A DNA stretch of 64,000 bases from Macrostomum hystrix (taxonomy: Eukaryota; Platyhelminthes; Macrostomidae), in contig CATNEN010000038.1 of the NCBI GenBank assembly GCA_950097015.1, positions 13,324,001 to 13,388,000 on the forward strand, in the 5' to 3' direction. Each line of letters begins with the position of its first letter. The first letter of the stretch is position 1. Shown here one piece after another: positions 9,805 through 21,924 of the stretch. Under the pieces are notes generated by a model. That model searched no databases. It was not told the DNA's origin and saw nothing but the letters and a program-made list of their open reading frames with translations. Position numbers and translations under genes: made by a program.

Positions 9805-12444
9805 ATGACCATGTTGTCCCCTCTGAAACTCACTTTGAACTTTGACTGCCATTGCAGGATATTAGATTCAGGAATTTTGCCTCATCTCCTGCTAGCATTC
9901 AGAGTAATATTTTTTTATTTAATATTTTCGAGACAGGTTAATTGAATAGGGCCTAACATCATAAAGCATTACTTTGGGTGAATTTTTTATGCACCTTATA
10001 TGAAATTTAAAATGGTTTAAATAATTTAAAATAATTGATTATGTAGAATGTGCATTGAACTTTCAGAGTCGACTAGTTTATTATGCCAATATTTGAGAAA
10101 AGAATTAGGTCTGTTTATTAGGTCTACATATAGGCCTGAATATAGGGCCTATAAGTTTTTTAACCATGGATCAGAGGGTCATAGAATCAAAAAACTGATC
10201 TCAACAAGTAACATGTTTCCAAACTTATTGTTGAACTGTAGGTCATAACTTTATTAGCTCTTCTTCCCAAACTGGCCCATTATCCCATTACACAAAAATT
10301 ACAATCACTTATATACACAGAGAATTCTGAGAATATGTTTTTAGAATGAGCAATACTTACAAAATTGAAAATATTTTACATAGGCCTATAACTAGGCCCT
10401 AGGCCTAATATTTGACACAGTTTGTGCATTAAAAATATACATACGAATTTGATTTTTAATATTCGTATAAGCATGGAAATGCTTATTCCCATGGTCCCGT
10501 GCCGATAATTTCAATTTTATCCACATGGATCCGTGCCGATAATTTTCTGCTTATCCACATGGCAGCTTGTATGAATAGGTCTACTTTCAAGTCCCTTCCA
10601 ATTCTTCTCTGAGCATTAAGGCTTTGCTTCAGATTATAGTGTATAGTGTACACTATCAATGCATAGTGTAAAAGAATAACAATGATGTATAATATGTGTG
10701 ACAAGTTTGGTGCTGACTAGAATTCTGCTGGTTGACTTGTATGATTTTCTTTGATAGACTTCTTACTTTTTAAGTCAATACAATTTGAATGAAAACGCAT
10801 AACGATAACAAAAGATTTAGTAAGTTGTTATTACAAAAATTAAAAAGGTTGACATTAATGTTGGTTAATGAATGTGTCGGTCAAAATGTAGAACACTATC
10901 ATAACACACTGGCAACTTTGTCAATCTATTGGCTCGAGGGTTCAACAAAACGTTCAAACCCGAAAGGGTCTTTTTTCAAAGAACAGAACCGTGTGGATAA
11001 AATTGAAACTAATGGCACGGCATATTTATATAAAGAGTTTTAGACCTGTTCATACAAGCCGCTGTGTGGATAAGCAGAAAATTATCAGCATGGCTTGGTG
11101 TGGATAAAATTGAAAATAACGGCACAGCATATATAAAGAGTTGTAGACCTATTCATACAAGCTGCCATGTGGATAAGCAGAAAATTATTGGCATGGATCC
11201 GTGTGGATAAAATTGAAATTATTGGCACGGGACCGTGGGAATAAGCTCTGCCAATAAGAATTATAAGTAAAGAGCTGGATTCTAATCTTTATTTTCTTCC
11301 ATCTTGTCTAAAATTAACTTGAATTAAGTTATGGATTTAATTATTAAATTAACTTAGTGAACTGCTCCACAAAATTCCAGGCAAGAGTTAAACCAGTGCT
11401 ATTGATGGCTTGTTTAGTTGGTGGCAAAAATGTGTTCAGCTTGGTTGCTACTACCTTGAGAAGGCTAGCATGTCTACCAATTAGTATAGAATTTTTCATT
11501 TTCTATGATTACAATTAAATTCTGGATGTTTACTAGAACAACTTATCTGTTTGTTGCGTCCCATGTTCCACTGCAATATTTGCTTGGTAGTCAATATACT
11601 TGTAAATATATTGTTGAGGTTCTGTTACTTTTTCATTCCTAAATTTAATTTTTATTGTCAATTTAAAAGATGCTTGATTTTATATAAAGACAGGACTAGC
11701 CACAATAAAACTATAAAATTGCAATTTTTGGACATTCATAACAAAGTATATGATAAAAATAAAACTACTATTTGGGATATCCCTTGTATATTGGTATGAT
11801 AGCAATTTAATCTCATTTCAGTTAAGGCTAAGTTGGCCATCTCATCTGCTCATAAAGTTTACTTGCCTAAAAATAAGTCAACATGTTTCTGGCAGACAAG
11901 ATGGCAACAGACAAAGAGACCTAAATCCAAGCATCCCTACTACACAACTTTAAGTTTTTTTACTTTTGGCTTGTAGGGAGCTTGCACATGCAATCTTAAA
12001 AAAGTGCATCCAAATTTCATTTTTAGGTTAATACAATACATTTATAGACTAATAGAATCTAAAAATGCTACTAGTTTTTAGTCTTGTAGTGTGTTGTTTT
12101 GAAAATCTACTCCTGGCCTTGCACATAAATGTAACCAATGTGCAAGCAGCAAAACAACAAGATTTAGATAGGCCACTAGATCAATAAATGTCTAGTTGTG
12201 CTGTCGACTTTGATAGTTTTTCTAATTCTCATAGAGTGATTGAAGTTTTCAGCACATTGACCTTGTATTAGCTCAACCAGCTACTCAAAAGCACAGTGCT
12301 TTGCCTCATTATTCAATTCAATAATCATCTGTCACATCAAGCCTTAGCTAAACCTTAGCTTGGCAGGTATGACCATGTTGTCCCCTCTGAAACTCACTTT
12401 GAACTTTGACTGCCATTGTAGGATATTAGATTCAGGAATTTTGC
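9805..12444. repeat. 76-bp direct repeat flanking 2.5 kb
   Basis: Positions 9805-9880 and 12369-12444 are the same 76 bp with a single C/T difference, beginning ATGACCATGTTGTCCCC and ending GGAATTTTGC. The DNA between contains the first Mutator-like MITE and otherwise no gene. Near identity over this length means a recent duplication or the ends of an inserted unit. Confidence 0.85.
10475..11252. mobile_element. Mutator-like MITE, copy 1
   Basis: The element has terminal inverted repeats of about 105 bp, starting GGAAATGCTTATTCCC and ending in its near complement GGGAATAAGCTCTGCC. A candidate 9-bp target duplication is imperfect (10466-10474 and 11253-11261, 7 of 9 bases match). A segment near 10990-11085 is tandemly repeated at 11097-11170. 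It contains no transposase. Copy 2 at 48447-49139 shares both termini and the interior. Long inverted termini and 9-bp duplications point to a MULE parent, but no transposase is seen to confirm that. Confidence 0.8.
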
Positions 12445-13440
12445 AGCATGAATAGCCCTTTTCATTTTTTTCATTCTGCAGAAAAGGATTTGCAAAAGTA
12501 AAGCCTTGCTATTAGTTCTAGGTGTTGCTAAACAATCACCACAAGTTGAAGGGTGCAACTTTCTCTCATCATAAAAAAAGTAAATTTCTAGAAAAAAAAT
12601 CTTTTTTTCCTTGAATGAATAAATAAATCTAGAAATACTAGCTAGATCTAAGTATATGATCTCATGGTTAAATCTAATTTAAGCTAAGCCTACATATGTC
12701 TGATCTGTGACTGTAAAACTAATTTTATTTTATTTTTTGTAGTTGGGATGCTTTTATCACTTTTAAAGTCAAATTCGTACCTATGCTCTTTGTTTAAATG
12801 CACTGAATATTGTTTATATGTAAAATATTATAAATATTCTGTCAAATTCATTCACTTTAACAAACATTTTTGTGTATACAAACGATAGCAATTTCTGTGA
12901 GACAAATCAATGTGCCAGTGTGGAAAAAAAATAAGCTATAATTGAGTAAGAAGGTAAAATAGTTTTTAAGTGTTAAGTTGGTTATTTGAGGCTATGACCC
13001 TCTGATCCACGGAAAATGCCCAGCAAAGACTGGAGAATAAGAGACCAGTGCCTTAGAAGGATAAACCTCTCGTGCCAAGTGATACGCTACCAAGAGAGAG
13101 GAAAATAGAGGTTTAAGCCCTGTTACATTTTATTTTATTTTCTCTGCTGCTTAATTTTGCATAAAATCAAGCAAATAGCCTACATGAAAATTTTTTATTG
13201 AATTATAAATATAGTTATTTGCAATGAAAATGTAAATTCTTTGTATGCAAATTAATGCTGTTTGTGTACTATGCTTGAAAAATAAAGCATGCAGCTTGAC
13301 CTAGATAAAAAGGACATTATTAGTTGGCAAGTTTACATTAAACAGTTGCTTTTGTTGCTGTGAATAAAATAGTTGTTACGGGAATATTTACATAGATTCA
13401 GTATAAAAATGAACAATAAATTGTGCTTCGCTTTTCAAAT
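11262..13440. other. AT-rich intergenic DNA upstream of TRMT6
   Basis: Apart from the second copy of the 76-bp repeat I see no gene or RNA here. Short frames at 11551-11953 are low-complexity, hydrophobic and without domain features. Confidence 0.5.
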
Positions 13441-13463
13441 AGAATCATTTCTCTATATTTCAG

Positions 13464-16400
13464 ATGGCAGCTCAATCAATTGAGGCTTTACCTGCACCAG
13501 ACCCCACTTCTTTGACACGCAAATCAACAATGCGTGAGGGTAGCACTGTCATGCTGCGCAAGCTAGTAAAGGGCCGCAAGTTCTACTATCGAGTGGAAGT
13601 TCTGCAGAGTGGCAGCTCAGTGTTGCTTAAAGGAATGCAGGTGAACTTGTCAGACCTGGCAGGCTACGAGTTCGGTACCCTGTTTAAGGTATCCGATGGC
13701 TGCAGCAGCCTCCAACCAGTTTCAGATGCTGCTGAATTCGACCAGTTCGAAGATCTGCTGGTGTCCGAGATCAGCTCGCAGAATCCGGCCACTGGGGATC
13801 CAGTGACAGACAGAGACAACAGGTTAGAACGCTCTGCCTAAATAGCCGACGCGGCTCAGAAAGGACTGATTTTGTAGATATTAGAAGAGTTATCCAGATA
13901 TTAGAGGAATTCTGCTCAGTTATTAGAGGAGTTCTGCTTCGTTGCAGTTGCAGATTTAAAGTACGAAGTTTGCGCAAGAGCGGTTTAGTGTTGTTCGAAA
14001 ATACGAGTACGTGAGGCCGCAGCCGACTTAGGTCAACTGGGTGGGTGCAGCTATCAATTGATTGCAGATTTGAACCGTTGCTTCCCACAGATGTACAAAT
14101 CAAGGACAGCGAAGGCAGTTAATTACATGAGCCAATCAGCAAGTTAGTGAGCAAGAGATATTCGAACATTACATTTCTCCTCAAAAAAAGAAAGGTCGAA
14201 AAGGAAATAAAAGCTACGAAGAATATTGATGAGATAGAAGGGGATGCACCGGCCGCGACGGTTGGATCGTCGGAATGCGATCGTTTAGATCTCTGCTCAT
14301 AAGTAGCTCGGCGGGCGCCACTGAGTGCGGTGTGACGCGGTGGGCTAGCAGTCAGTCGTCCAGCGCAGCTCGCCAATTGCGACCCTCTGCGATGTCCGCC
14401 CTGATGACCTTGTTGATACACCTGTTGACTCGCTCGGTCACTCCGTTCGACTCCGGGTGCAGCGTGCCGATCCAGCCATGCTCGATGCCGAACTCCGCGA
14501 GGAAGCTGCCGAAGTTGAACGGCAGCCCGTTGTCGCTGGCGTTTTCGATCGGAACGCCGTACCTGCTGAACAGAGTCCGCAGGTGCAGAAGCACCGCTTT
14601 TGTTGATGTTGAGATGACGATATCGACCTCGGGAAACTTCGAGTAGTGGTCGGTGGTCACGAGGAGCACTTCCCCTGAACTGGGCCGTACAAGTCCATTT
14701 CAAGCCATGCACCGTTAGGAAGCTGCGTCGGCTTGAGCGGAGGCGGCGCGAGGCTCTTCGGCGATGTCGCTTGTCAGTGGAGGCAGGACTGGACGAAAAT
14801 CTGGCAGTCATTTCTCATGCTTGGCCACCAGACCTTGGTCTGAAGCCTGTCCATAGTCTTGCGCCAACACTGGTGGCCTGTGTGGGCCAGCACCGTCCGA
14901 CGCAATCTGCTTGGGATTACGATTGACGAACCGCGGAGCAGCACGTCGTCGTGTTCGGAAAGCTCCTGCTGAAGGCATGCCAAGGCGCGCAGCTTTCTGG
15001 ACTGATTGTACCATTGGCCGGTTGGCAGAGATAATAGAGCTGTCACGGAGTTGACTTCCGCTGTTGGATGCTGGATGTGTAGGATTTCCATGCTGCGGTG
15101 TCACGGTGTCATGGCCAAGCAGCGTTGTTCCGCTGCCCTTGGTGATGTAGAGCAGCAATCGCTGGCTGATTCGCTCGCATGACGCTTTGCATTGCGCTGT
15201 ACACCTGAGCTTTGCTGAGGTGGTGGTAGTTCTACTCGCTCATGACTTTGCAGCTGGCTCTGCTGTCCACCAGTACGACGAAGTCCTTGTTCTCGATACG
15301 CAGGCGAGTATTCGCAGAGTTGAGCCTTTGTGCCGGCTTTGGCAGCTGTATGGTGATGGCTTCTTCCTCCCGAGAGTCGGGATCAATAAGCACCGGCTCG
15401 GCGTTGCTGTCGGCTAGAGCGTTGACGCTGGAGCCGGGCTGCGGCCTCGCTGTCTGCAGGCTTTGGCTAGGTGGTTGGGTTTGCCGCAGCGGATTTTGCC
15501 TCTAGCGGCATCGCACGAGCTGTGTCCGCGCTCGCCGGTTGCAGGTGGCGGGTCTGCTGCTGTTTGGGACGCTCGTAGCTCGCTGATTGTTTGGCCGAGG
15601 TGCTCTGTACTGCTTCGGCGCAGCCCTGTGCACCGCCGCGACGCTGCCTGAGGAGTTTCGATAGCTGTGGCTTGCTGCTCTTCCGCTTCGAATGCTCGAA
15701 CATGCTTTAATGTGTCGAAGAGTGGAATGTCTGATTCCTGCAGCAGCTGCCGGCGGAGTCTGTCAGCAGCATGTCGCCTCGATTTGGTCTCTGATGAGTG
15801 AGTCCTTGAGCGTTGAGAACTCGCAGGGTTCGTGAGGCCCCAGCTGCACCAAGCGCGCGTCCTTTTATTTAGGTCAACCAGTTGGGGTGCAGCTATCGAT
15901 TGGCTGCAGCCCTGCACACACAAATGTGCATATCAAAGGCAGCGAAGGCAGTTAATTTCATGAGCCAATCAGCAAGTAAGTGAGCAAGAACATGAGAACA
16001 TTACAGCAGATATTGGATGAGTTCTGCTTAGTTTCAGTCCATTTTTAGACTCTGCCCTTTTTAGACTCTGCCCGCGCCTAGTTTTAAGAATCATAAGTTG
16101 GTGTAGCTGCAGCTGCTCGAATTTTTTACCTCGTCCTGTCAACTATCAGGCACATTGTGGACTCGACGAGAAACCAGACGCTGACCCCAGACGAGCTGGC
16201 CAGCCTCCGCGACTCTGGCCAATCCGGCCGCTCCGTCATCGAACACCTGATCGATCGCAGTGCCAACTTTGACCAGAAGACCAGCTTTTCCCAGGAGAAG
16301 TATGTGCGCAAAAAGAAGGAGAAATATTTGGACTACGTGGCCGCTCTGCCCCCAACCGTGCGACACCTGAGTGAGATGCGTGGCCGTGGTTGGAATCTGC

Positions 16401-17323
16401 GCTTCGATATGCTGAGCCAACTGCTTGCCTATGCCAATGTGCACTGCGCCAGCCGAGCCTTGATTGTAGACGACTCCTACAATCTGTTGCTTACCCAGGC
16501 TGTCTGCGAGCGCGTTGCTGCCAGCAGCGGCGGCCGCGCCTGCCTTCTGACGGCTTGCCCTGTGGCTATTGCGGGTTCGGTTGACCGGTTGCGCAACAGG
16601 TGTGCACAGAGCTGCTGCTGCTTCGACAGCGAGGCTCAGCTCGATTTTCTGTCTTTAAAGCATGTACGACCGGCTTTGCGGCTGCGGAGACTTCGCCTTG
16701 CTCATGTAGGTTCGCTAATAAATGCTGCGCCTAGCTCTTATCGGTACTTTGTGCCTAATTCCGTTTTTTCTTTGGGTTCTGAGGACATTTAAGGTATTTA
16801 AAAATATTTTTCATAATCATTGGCTTTTTTTTCGAAGGCTGCAAACACGCGTGCCGAGATGTCGACAGCTGAACCGCTGCCTAAGCGAACCAGGATTGAA
16901 GACTGCTTCCAGCGTGCGGATCCCCAGACAGATTCGAGCAATGAGGCTGACTCTCTGCTGGCCAATTATGAATGGGACTGCCTCCTGGTGGCCAGTAAAT
17001 CTAACCCAGTTTCTCTGCTTCCACTGCTGGACCTGCTGTCCCCAGGCCAGCCGTTTGTCTTCCACTCGCTGCACCAGGACGCGCTGGTCTCACTGGCCCG
17101 CGAGCTGACCGCGCGCCGGCTCGCCAGCGCCGGCCCACTGCTACTGTTCGACTCATTCTGCCGGCCTTGGCAGATGCTACCGGACAGATGTAGGCCAGCG
17201 ATGCGAATGCAAGCCGTCGGAAGCGGCTTTGCTTTAGTTGGCCGACGGTCCGGTGATGGCGAATTCCAGGACGAAGAAGACGACAGCGATGGTGGAGACG
17301 GTCGTAGAGACGGAAATGAATAG
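13464..17323 (+). CDS. TRMT6: tRNA (adenine(58)-N(1))-methyltransferase non-catalytic subunit TRM6
   Basis: Three exons join in phase: 13464-13822, 16150-16705 and 16838-17323, giving about 466 residues (human 497). TRM6 pairs with the catalytic TRM61 to make 1-methyladenosine at position 58 of tRNAs, including initiator tRNA, in the nucleus. Family landmarks: STVMLRKLVKGRKFYYRVE near residues 20-50, DNRHIVD at the first junction, FSQEKYVRKKKEKY and TVRHLSEM in exon 2, and WDCLLVASKSNPVSLLPLLDLLSPGQPF and LPDRCRP in exon 3. A pyrimidine-rich 3' acceptor (TATTTCAG) directly abuts the ATG, consistent with a spliced leader or a 5' UTR intron. The C-terminal tail is acidic. Intron 1 holds a Gypsy remnant. 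The exon 2-3 junction is less conserved and could shift slightly. Confidence 0.9.
14012..16005 (-). mobile_element. Ty3/Gypsy LTR retrotransposon with RT/RNase H deleted, inside TRMT6 intron 1
   Basis: Related direct repeats at 14012-14173 and 15833-16005 read TGTAATGTT...GGCCTCA on the minus strand, as LTRs should. A purine tract (GAGGAGAAA, 14174-14182) immediately precedes the 3' LTR. Inside, from right to left, are a gag-like region with a CGKPNHLAKAC knuckle (about 15440-15520), a protease active site written LVDSRA near 15260-15280, and integrase. The expected RT and RNase H between protease and integrase are missing. The LTRs have diverged, no 5-bp duplication is visible and the frames are broken, so this is an old, dead copy. 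It lies opposite to TRMT6, wholly within the intron. Confidence 0.85.
14352..15091 (-). pseudogene. Integrase of the Gypsy element
   Basis: The H2C2 zinc-binding part lies at 14774-15091 (LAHTGHQCWRKTMDRLQTK, then a C-x-x-x-C pattern). The catalytic core lies at 14352-14669 in a different frame, with VTTDHYSKFPE, ASDNGLPF and GTLHPESNGVTERVNR supplying the D, D and E. The zinc domain and core are separated by a frame break. Family integrases insert the DNA copy into the genome; this one cannot be made intact. Confidence 0.85.
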
Positions 17324-17804
17324 CTTAAATTAATCTGTGTGAATAGCATTTTTACTGACCAGTTTTTTAATGCCCGCCTGCTTATAAATGATTCACCTGC
17401 ACACACCCATCTGTGTCGTTAAGCAGCATCAGAGCCTGCCTGGAGTTCGAAACTTTTCGAAATCGTGAAAAACTGAAGCCGATTGTAAAAATTGGAATTT
17501 TGAATTGGCTCGACGAAATAAATGCCTGTAGAATTCTACAAGCACTATAAAAATACAAATGCAAATCAATGCAAGCCTAAAACCATATTCTGTCTTTTGA
17601 ATCAGACTGTTACCATGGAATTTTGGATGAGATTTCTTTTGTTATTGACGGACTGGTTTAATTGAGAAATTTTGTTGAGTGGCGCAATACTCGTAGCAAC
17701 CCTAATATAGGGAACTTATAAGTTTTTTAGGAACAAACTATGTACGTGCGAAATCTAAATATATGCATATATATGCGGTGGCTATTGAGCAGCTGACCAT
17801 AGAT
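17324..17804. other. TRMT6 3' flank
   Basis: AT-rich sequence with AATAAA at 17517-17522, a plausible polyadenylation signal for TRMT6. No further gene seen. Confidence 0.4.
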
Positions 17805-18897
17805 CTGCCTCGATTATTTTAGCTGGCCCTTGTTACAGTGTCCTTGGGATCCCTGACCTGCTTTGCTGTGGCAAGGCTGGCAATATGCAGGAAGGACCAG
17901 CCCTTCAAATATATGGATTAGAAAATATAGACTACTCGCAAATATAAATATATGATTTATGACTCGTAATTTACTACCAAGAAGCAGCAATCTATTAGTG
18001 TGTAGTACTAGTCAATAGCGAAGTGTTTGAATGAGTCAAGACATCGCTTCGATTTCGAACTGCTCAGATTCCATCTGCATGAGCTCTGTGGATCCGGGAC
18101 TTGACTTCTTGACTTCTGCAATTATTTTCTGTACACAGGGCTAGTCTATCGGCAGGATGCAGATTGCCTGATTTTCATTGTGCTGATATTCTTCCTGATT
18201 CAAGATCGGCAGCGTGAGCATTCCGGTCGTGGAGTCTACCAGCACTCATAGAAAAACTATCGAAATAGCGGTCCCTGCGTCTTGGCCCAGTTGCTTTCGA
18301 AGCCTGGGCGCTGCAGCGTGGCCTGCAGGAGTACAGCTCCAGGAATACCTCTTTATACCGTGCAGCGATACAGATATCGTCGAGGTAGGCGACGGTCTGC
18401 ATGCGCAAACCATCGCCGATTCCCGCCCTGAGAAACTCTTAGTCGGAGTCACATCCCAAAATTGTTTTTTATTCCTTGGCTGAGGCTGAGCTTGGCTAAG
18501 CAATCGGATCCGCGGAGCCCTCCACTTTGTGAACAGCATGGGCCAATCGGGCATGAGTCGACTGGGTCTGCCGCGAGAAGCGACAAGCTCGTAGCGTGGC
18601 TGGCCGCAGGCCAGCGTAGACTGAAAACTATTTCGTTTGCTAGTGGCATCCTCAAAAAGCGGCTCAAATTGGTGAAGCCGAAAAACGCCGCCGGTAGCTG
18701 TTTTGAGTTTTTGTCCCCCTTGCCCCAGTGCTGCGTTAAATATGACCTTGCCAGATGCGGTATGCAGAGTGCAAAGTCGCAGGAGCTTCGGAGCCAGCCT
18801 TTCTCACCGTCTAACAGATAGCAAATTACCTGCCTCGATTATTTTAGCTGGCCCTTGTTACAGTGTCCTTGGGATCTCTGACCTGCTTTGCTGTGGC
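17805..18897. repeat. 68-bp direct repeat bracketing a decayed retroelement
   Basis: 17805-17872 and 18830-18897 are the same 68 bp with one difference, starting CTGCCTCGATTATTTTAGC. The 957 bp between carry the RT remnant described next. The copies may be remnants of the element's terminal repeats. Confidence 0.8.
18130..18760 (-). pseudogene. Reverse transcriptase remnant, probably DIRS-like
   Basis: On the minus strand the motif TVAYLDDICIAA (about 18360-18395) is the RT active site in the form used by DIRS/Gypsy-type enzymes. Upstream are LACGQPRYELVAS and MLFTK-like stretches in the positions where DIRS RTs have the palm and fingers. Downstream in a further frame is VLVDSTTGMLTLPILN, resembling the DIRS thumb boundary. 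At least two frameshifts and stops break it. Assignment to DIRS rather than another YLDD-type RT is inference. Confidence 0.5.
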
Positions 18898-18985
18898 CGA
18901 TTCTTCGGAGCCGTCTGCATGTACTTACTTATCAGATTCAGTTCTGATGCGGCCGAAGCCGCATTGATCGTACAATATGTTGAAA

Positions 18986-19560
18986 TTAACATCCAGGCCG
19001 GCTGCGGTGATGGACTGGATTGGCTGCCGCTCGCCCAGGAGCCTCCTCTGCGTCGCCCGTGGGCCATCGTCTTCGTCGGAGCTGATCAATCTTCAGCCGC
19101 GCCTGCTTGATTCTCGGGTCGCTCAGCCAGTCTGGCAGCGATTGCTTCACCTGTCGGACCATCCTCTCTACAGCGGGGGCTTGCAAAACGAATAGCGCTC
19201 GGACCTCGGACCACTCACATGCGGTCGCAGGCGAAGGTCGACCTGCAGCAGGCGCGACGCCGCCTCGCCCACTGCCAACGTGTAAAGGCTCCATTCGGCC
19301 CTTTTCCTGCGGATAGAAACCTCTTGCAGCATACAAGTCCAGCTGTAGAACTGAGCCAGCTGGACAAGAATAGTGACGCGCCTTGAGGTACGTCAGTTCC
19401 GTGCGCCGAGCATGAGGCGGCCACCTGGTTCTTCTGGGCCCGATGATGTGCCAGCGGAACCAGATCAGGAAAACCAGAAAGACCTGATATGACTGGCGTC
19501 TGAGAGCTCCTAAGTACGAGCCGTATAAAAATGGGCGGCAAAATGGCTTGGTAGTCCTAC
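18986..19560 (-). other. GC-rich segment, likely more retroelement debris
   Basis: A 116-residue frame (18986-19336) and a 108-residue frame (19215-19541) occur in a GC-rich block unlike its flanks. Neither has a domain I recognise. Its position next to the RT remnant and 68-bp repeats suggests the same element. Confidence 0.25.
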
Positions 19561-19881
19561 TGTAATAAACGGGAATATAGCAGTACGTTTAAACGACTGT
19601 AAAAAAGTTCAACATAAGAAAAAATATTTTTGTTCCTTTTTTATTGATTTACTTTTTTCGGTTGCGGCAAAGGTTAATAAACTCTCTAAAGTTGACTGAA
19701 CATAAAGTACTGATGCGTGTCTTTTTCTACAGGGTAAAATCAAGAGCGACTTGCTTTTGGTAAAATTCAAATGTCTAATACTAATTTAAAAGTAATTAAA
19801 CTGTCGTGCGATTAGATTTGAAAACAGTGTATTTTTTAACGTAAATTTAACGTAACGTAATTTTTTATGTAAATTTTTTAG

Positions 19882-21063
19882 CTACCCAGCAAATTTTCCC
19901 CAGATAACGCCAGGGTTTCCTCTACCACCAGTCTGCGACAGAGGCGTATCTGTTACATAGCTTTCAACCGGCTGTCTTCCAGTGACGCAGCTTCGACAAA
20001 GCAGCGGAAACATAGATTGTACCGAAGCTCTAAATGATCGACTTCGGCGAAGCAGCACAAAGAAGGGGATGCACTGATTGACGAGGTTCACGACCATGCT
20101 AGAATAAAAAATGTTCGCCAGCAAAGTCAGTCCAAGTTGTCGGCTACATCTAGCCAATATAATGATAACTCAATTAGTATCCGTGATGCCATCAGCGGCA
20201 GGTTTAGGAACAGGTATATTATGGCGTTTATGAGAACGGTAGCTGTCCCAGAAATTTCACTGTTGGTAAGTTGGTGGCTGGTGTTTCCACTTGACTGCAA
20301 AGCTCGACGCTTGCGTACCGCGGAGATGACGCGCGATAGGAGAAAAAAAGGTCAGCCCGATCATCAGCAATATAAACGTACAGGGTGGATTAGACAGCGA
20401 TATCGTATAGGCGAGCATCAGCAGGTGAAACTCAGGTAAGTGGTAGCAATAACTGAGGATGGTTCCATCGTGCATGGTGACAAGTTGGTGCCCGACTAAA
20501 ACTCCGTTTGGTAGAGCTATCGTGGCAGTCAGCATAAAAGATGCTATCAAAGCGCGCGCTGCCCAGCGCAATCCAATTTTCTTCATTGCGAGAGGGCGGT
20601 GAACAACCATGACTCGGTCGATGACAAGCACGAGCAGCCATAGGCAAGACAGGACGTGACAGAAATTAAGTGCGTAGCGCGACACCTTACACATAGCATC
20701 GCTTAGATTGTAGCTGATAAACGCCTTTTTTCCTGAAGTGATCCATGGTAAACCCTTAGTCAGAAAGCCGTTGAAGATGCCTATGACGCATAGGCTAAGA
20801 AGGTCAGCGATCGCAATTGAACCAAGGTACAAATTCTGACGCGTTAGCGGTCGCTGGTGCTTGAGCATAACATGTGCCACGATTAAATTTACCACTGTTT
20901 CAATTACAATTACCATTTGAAGAATAATTGCAGACACAGAACCGATCACATGCAACAGAAGGCAGTAGAGGATTCTGGATGGATTCCCGCTCTGGCAGTC
21001 TCGCACCAGGTTCATTGCGTACTCCACGTACCCGATGCGAGCTTGTTTTTCTGTTATATTCAT
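19882..21063 (-). pseudogene. Class A (rhodopsin-like) G-protein-coupled receptor, frameshifted
   Basis: An ATG at 21063 opens a 268-residue frame with five membrane segments. It shows an NLYLGSIAIADLLSL TM2, a Cys (DAMCK) at the start of TM3 and DRVMVVHRPL at the end of TM3, a variant of DRY. The frame ends at 20257, but TM6 (SGTATVLINAIIYLFLNLPL) continues in a second frame through about 20160. TM7 (NLVNQCIPFFVLL, then RRSRSFR) lies in a third frame at 19882-20157. The layout resembles peptide receptors of the FMRFamide type, sensing an extracellular ligand at the plasma membrane. No intron signals explain both shifts, so this looks like a recently inactivated single-exon receptor or holds sequencing errors. 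Confidence 0.75.
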
Positions 21064-21924
21064 TTCGGTTTATGAACTGCCTTAATTGTGTTTAATACAT
21101 TTGAAGAGAAATTTCCGAAAAAAATCCCTTACAATTTTAATCAAATATATCTAATATATGCTCGTACGCAATGTCAGTTCCCTTTATTCCATTTGATAAG
21201 CCAATTGTCAATTAGAAGCTGCTTATTGGATGGCAAGCTAGAGATAGCTGAACTAAAAAGATACAAAACTATCAACCAACTATAGGCCTGGCTACAAAGT
21301 CAACCATTCTTGAGCAATTACGAGTAGGAAAGCCTATGAATGTGTTTTTTATGTACAATTAAAACATACGTACATGTACAAGTATAATATTACATTTACA
21401 AGCGTACTAACGAACCATGGACAACTAGAGTCACCCTTGAGACATTGACACATGCCTCCCTGCAGTGTGAAACAGTAATTGTTTCTATGAGCTCTTATTC
21501 GTCGACTATGAATCGTCGAAGAAGCTAAAAAACGATCTCCTGAATTTGCTTGCCAATCAAAAATTCTTTATACTCATCCAATTCGATTTCAGAAGGACTT
21601 GACATAAATTAAGGAACTAGCTTTGTTCCAGGAAACTAAAAATCAGAAGGAGAGAATGTTAAGAGCAACAAAACGATTTCCATCAGTGGAAATGTATACT
21701 GATTTAGCATCAAAAAGAAAGAAAGCAACGTAGAAAACAATGGGCAAGTTGCTAGGCCATAAGCATGAATACCGAATGACACGCACAAGCGATCGAGATA
21801 GAGCTGCGAGTGCAAGCAACAACTTCACTGGCAAGCATGCCAAACACACTTAAGTCATAATAAAACTCGTAAATTAGAACATAAGCACGGCTTGTTCTCG
21901 GCCGGAACTCTTTGTGGGCGGCTT
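21064..21924. other. Intergenic, nothing recognised
   Basis: AT-rich sequence without supported genes, repeats of note or RNA features. Confidence 0.4.

Noticed and set aside
14275-15651. Plus-strand ORFs across the Gypsy element
   Set aside because: They are antisense to gag and integrase, whose motifs are on the minus strand.
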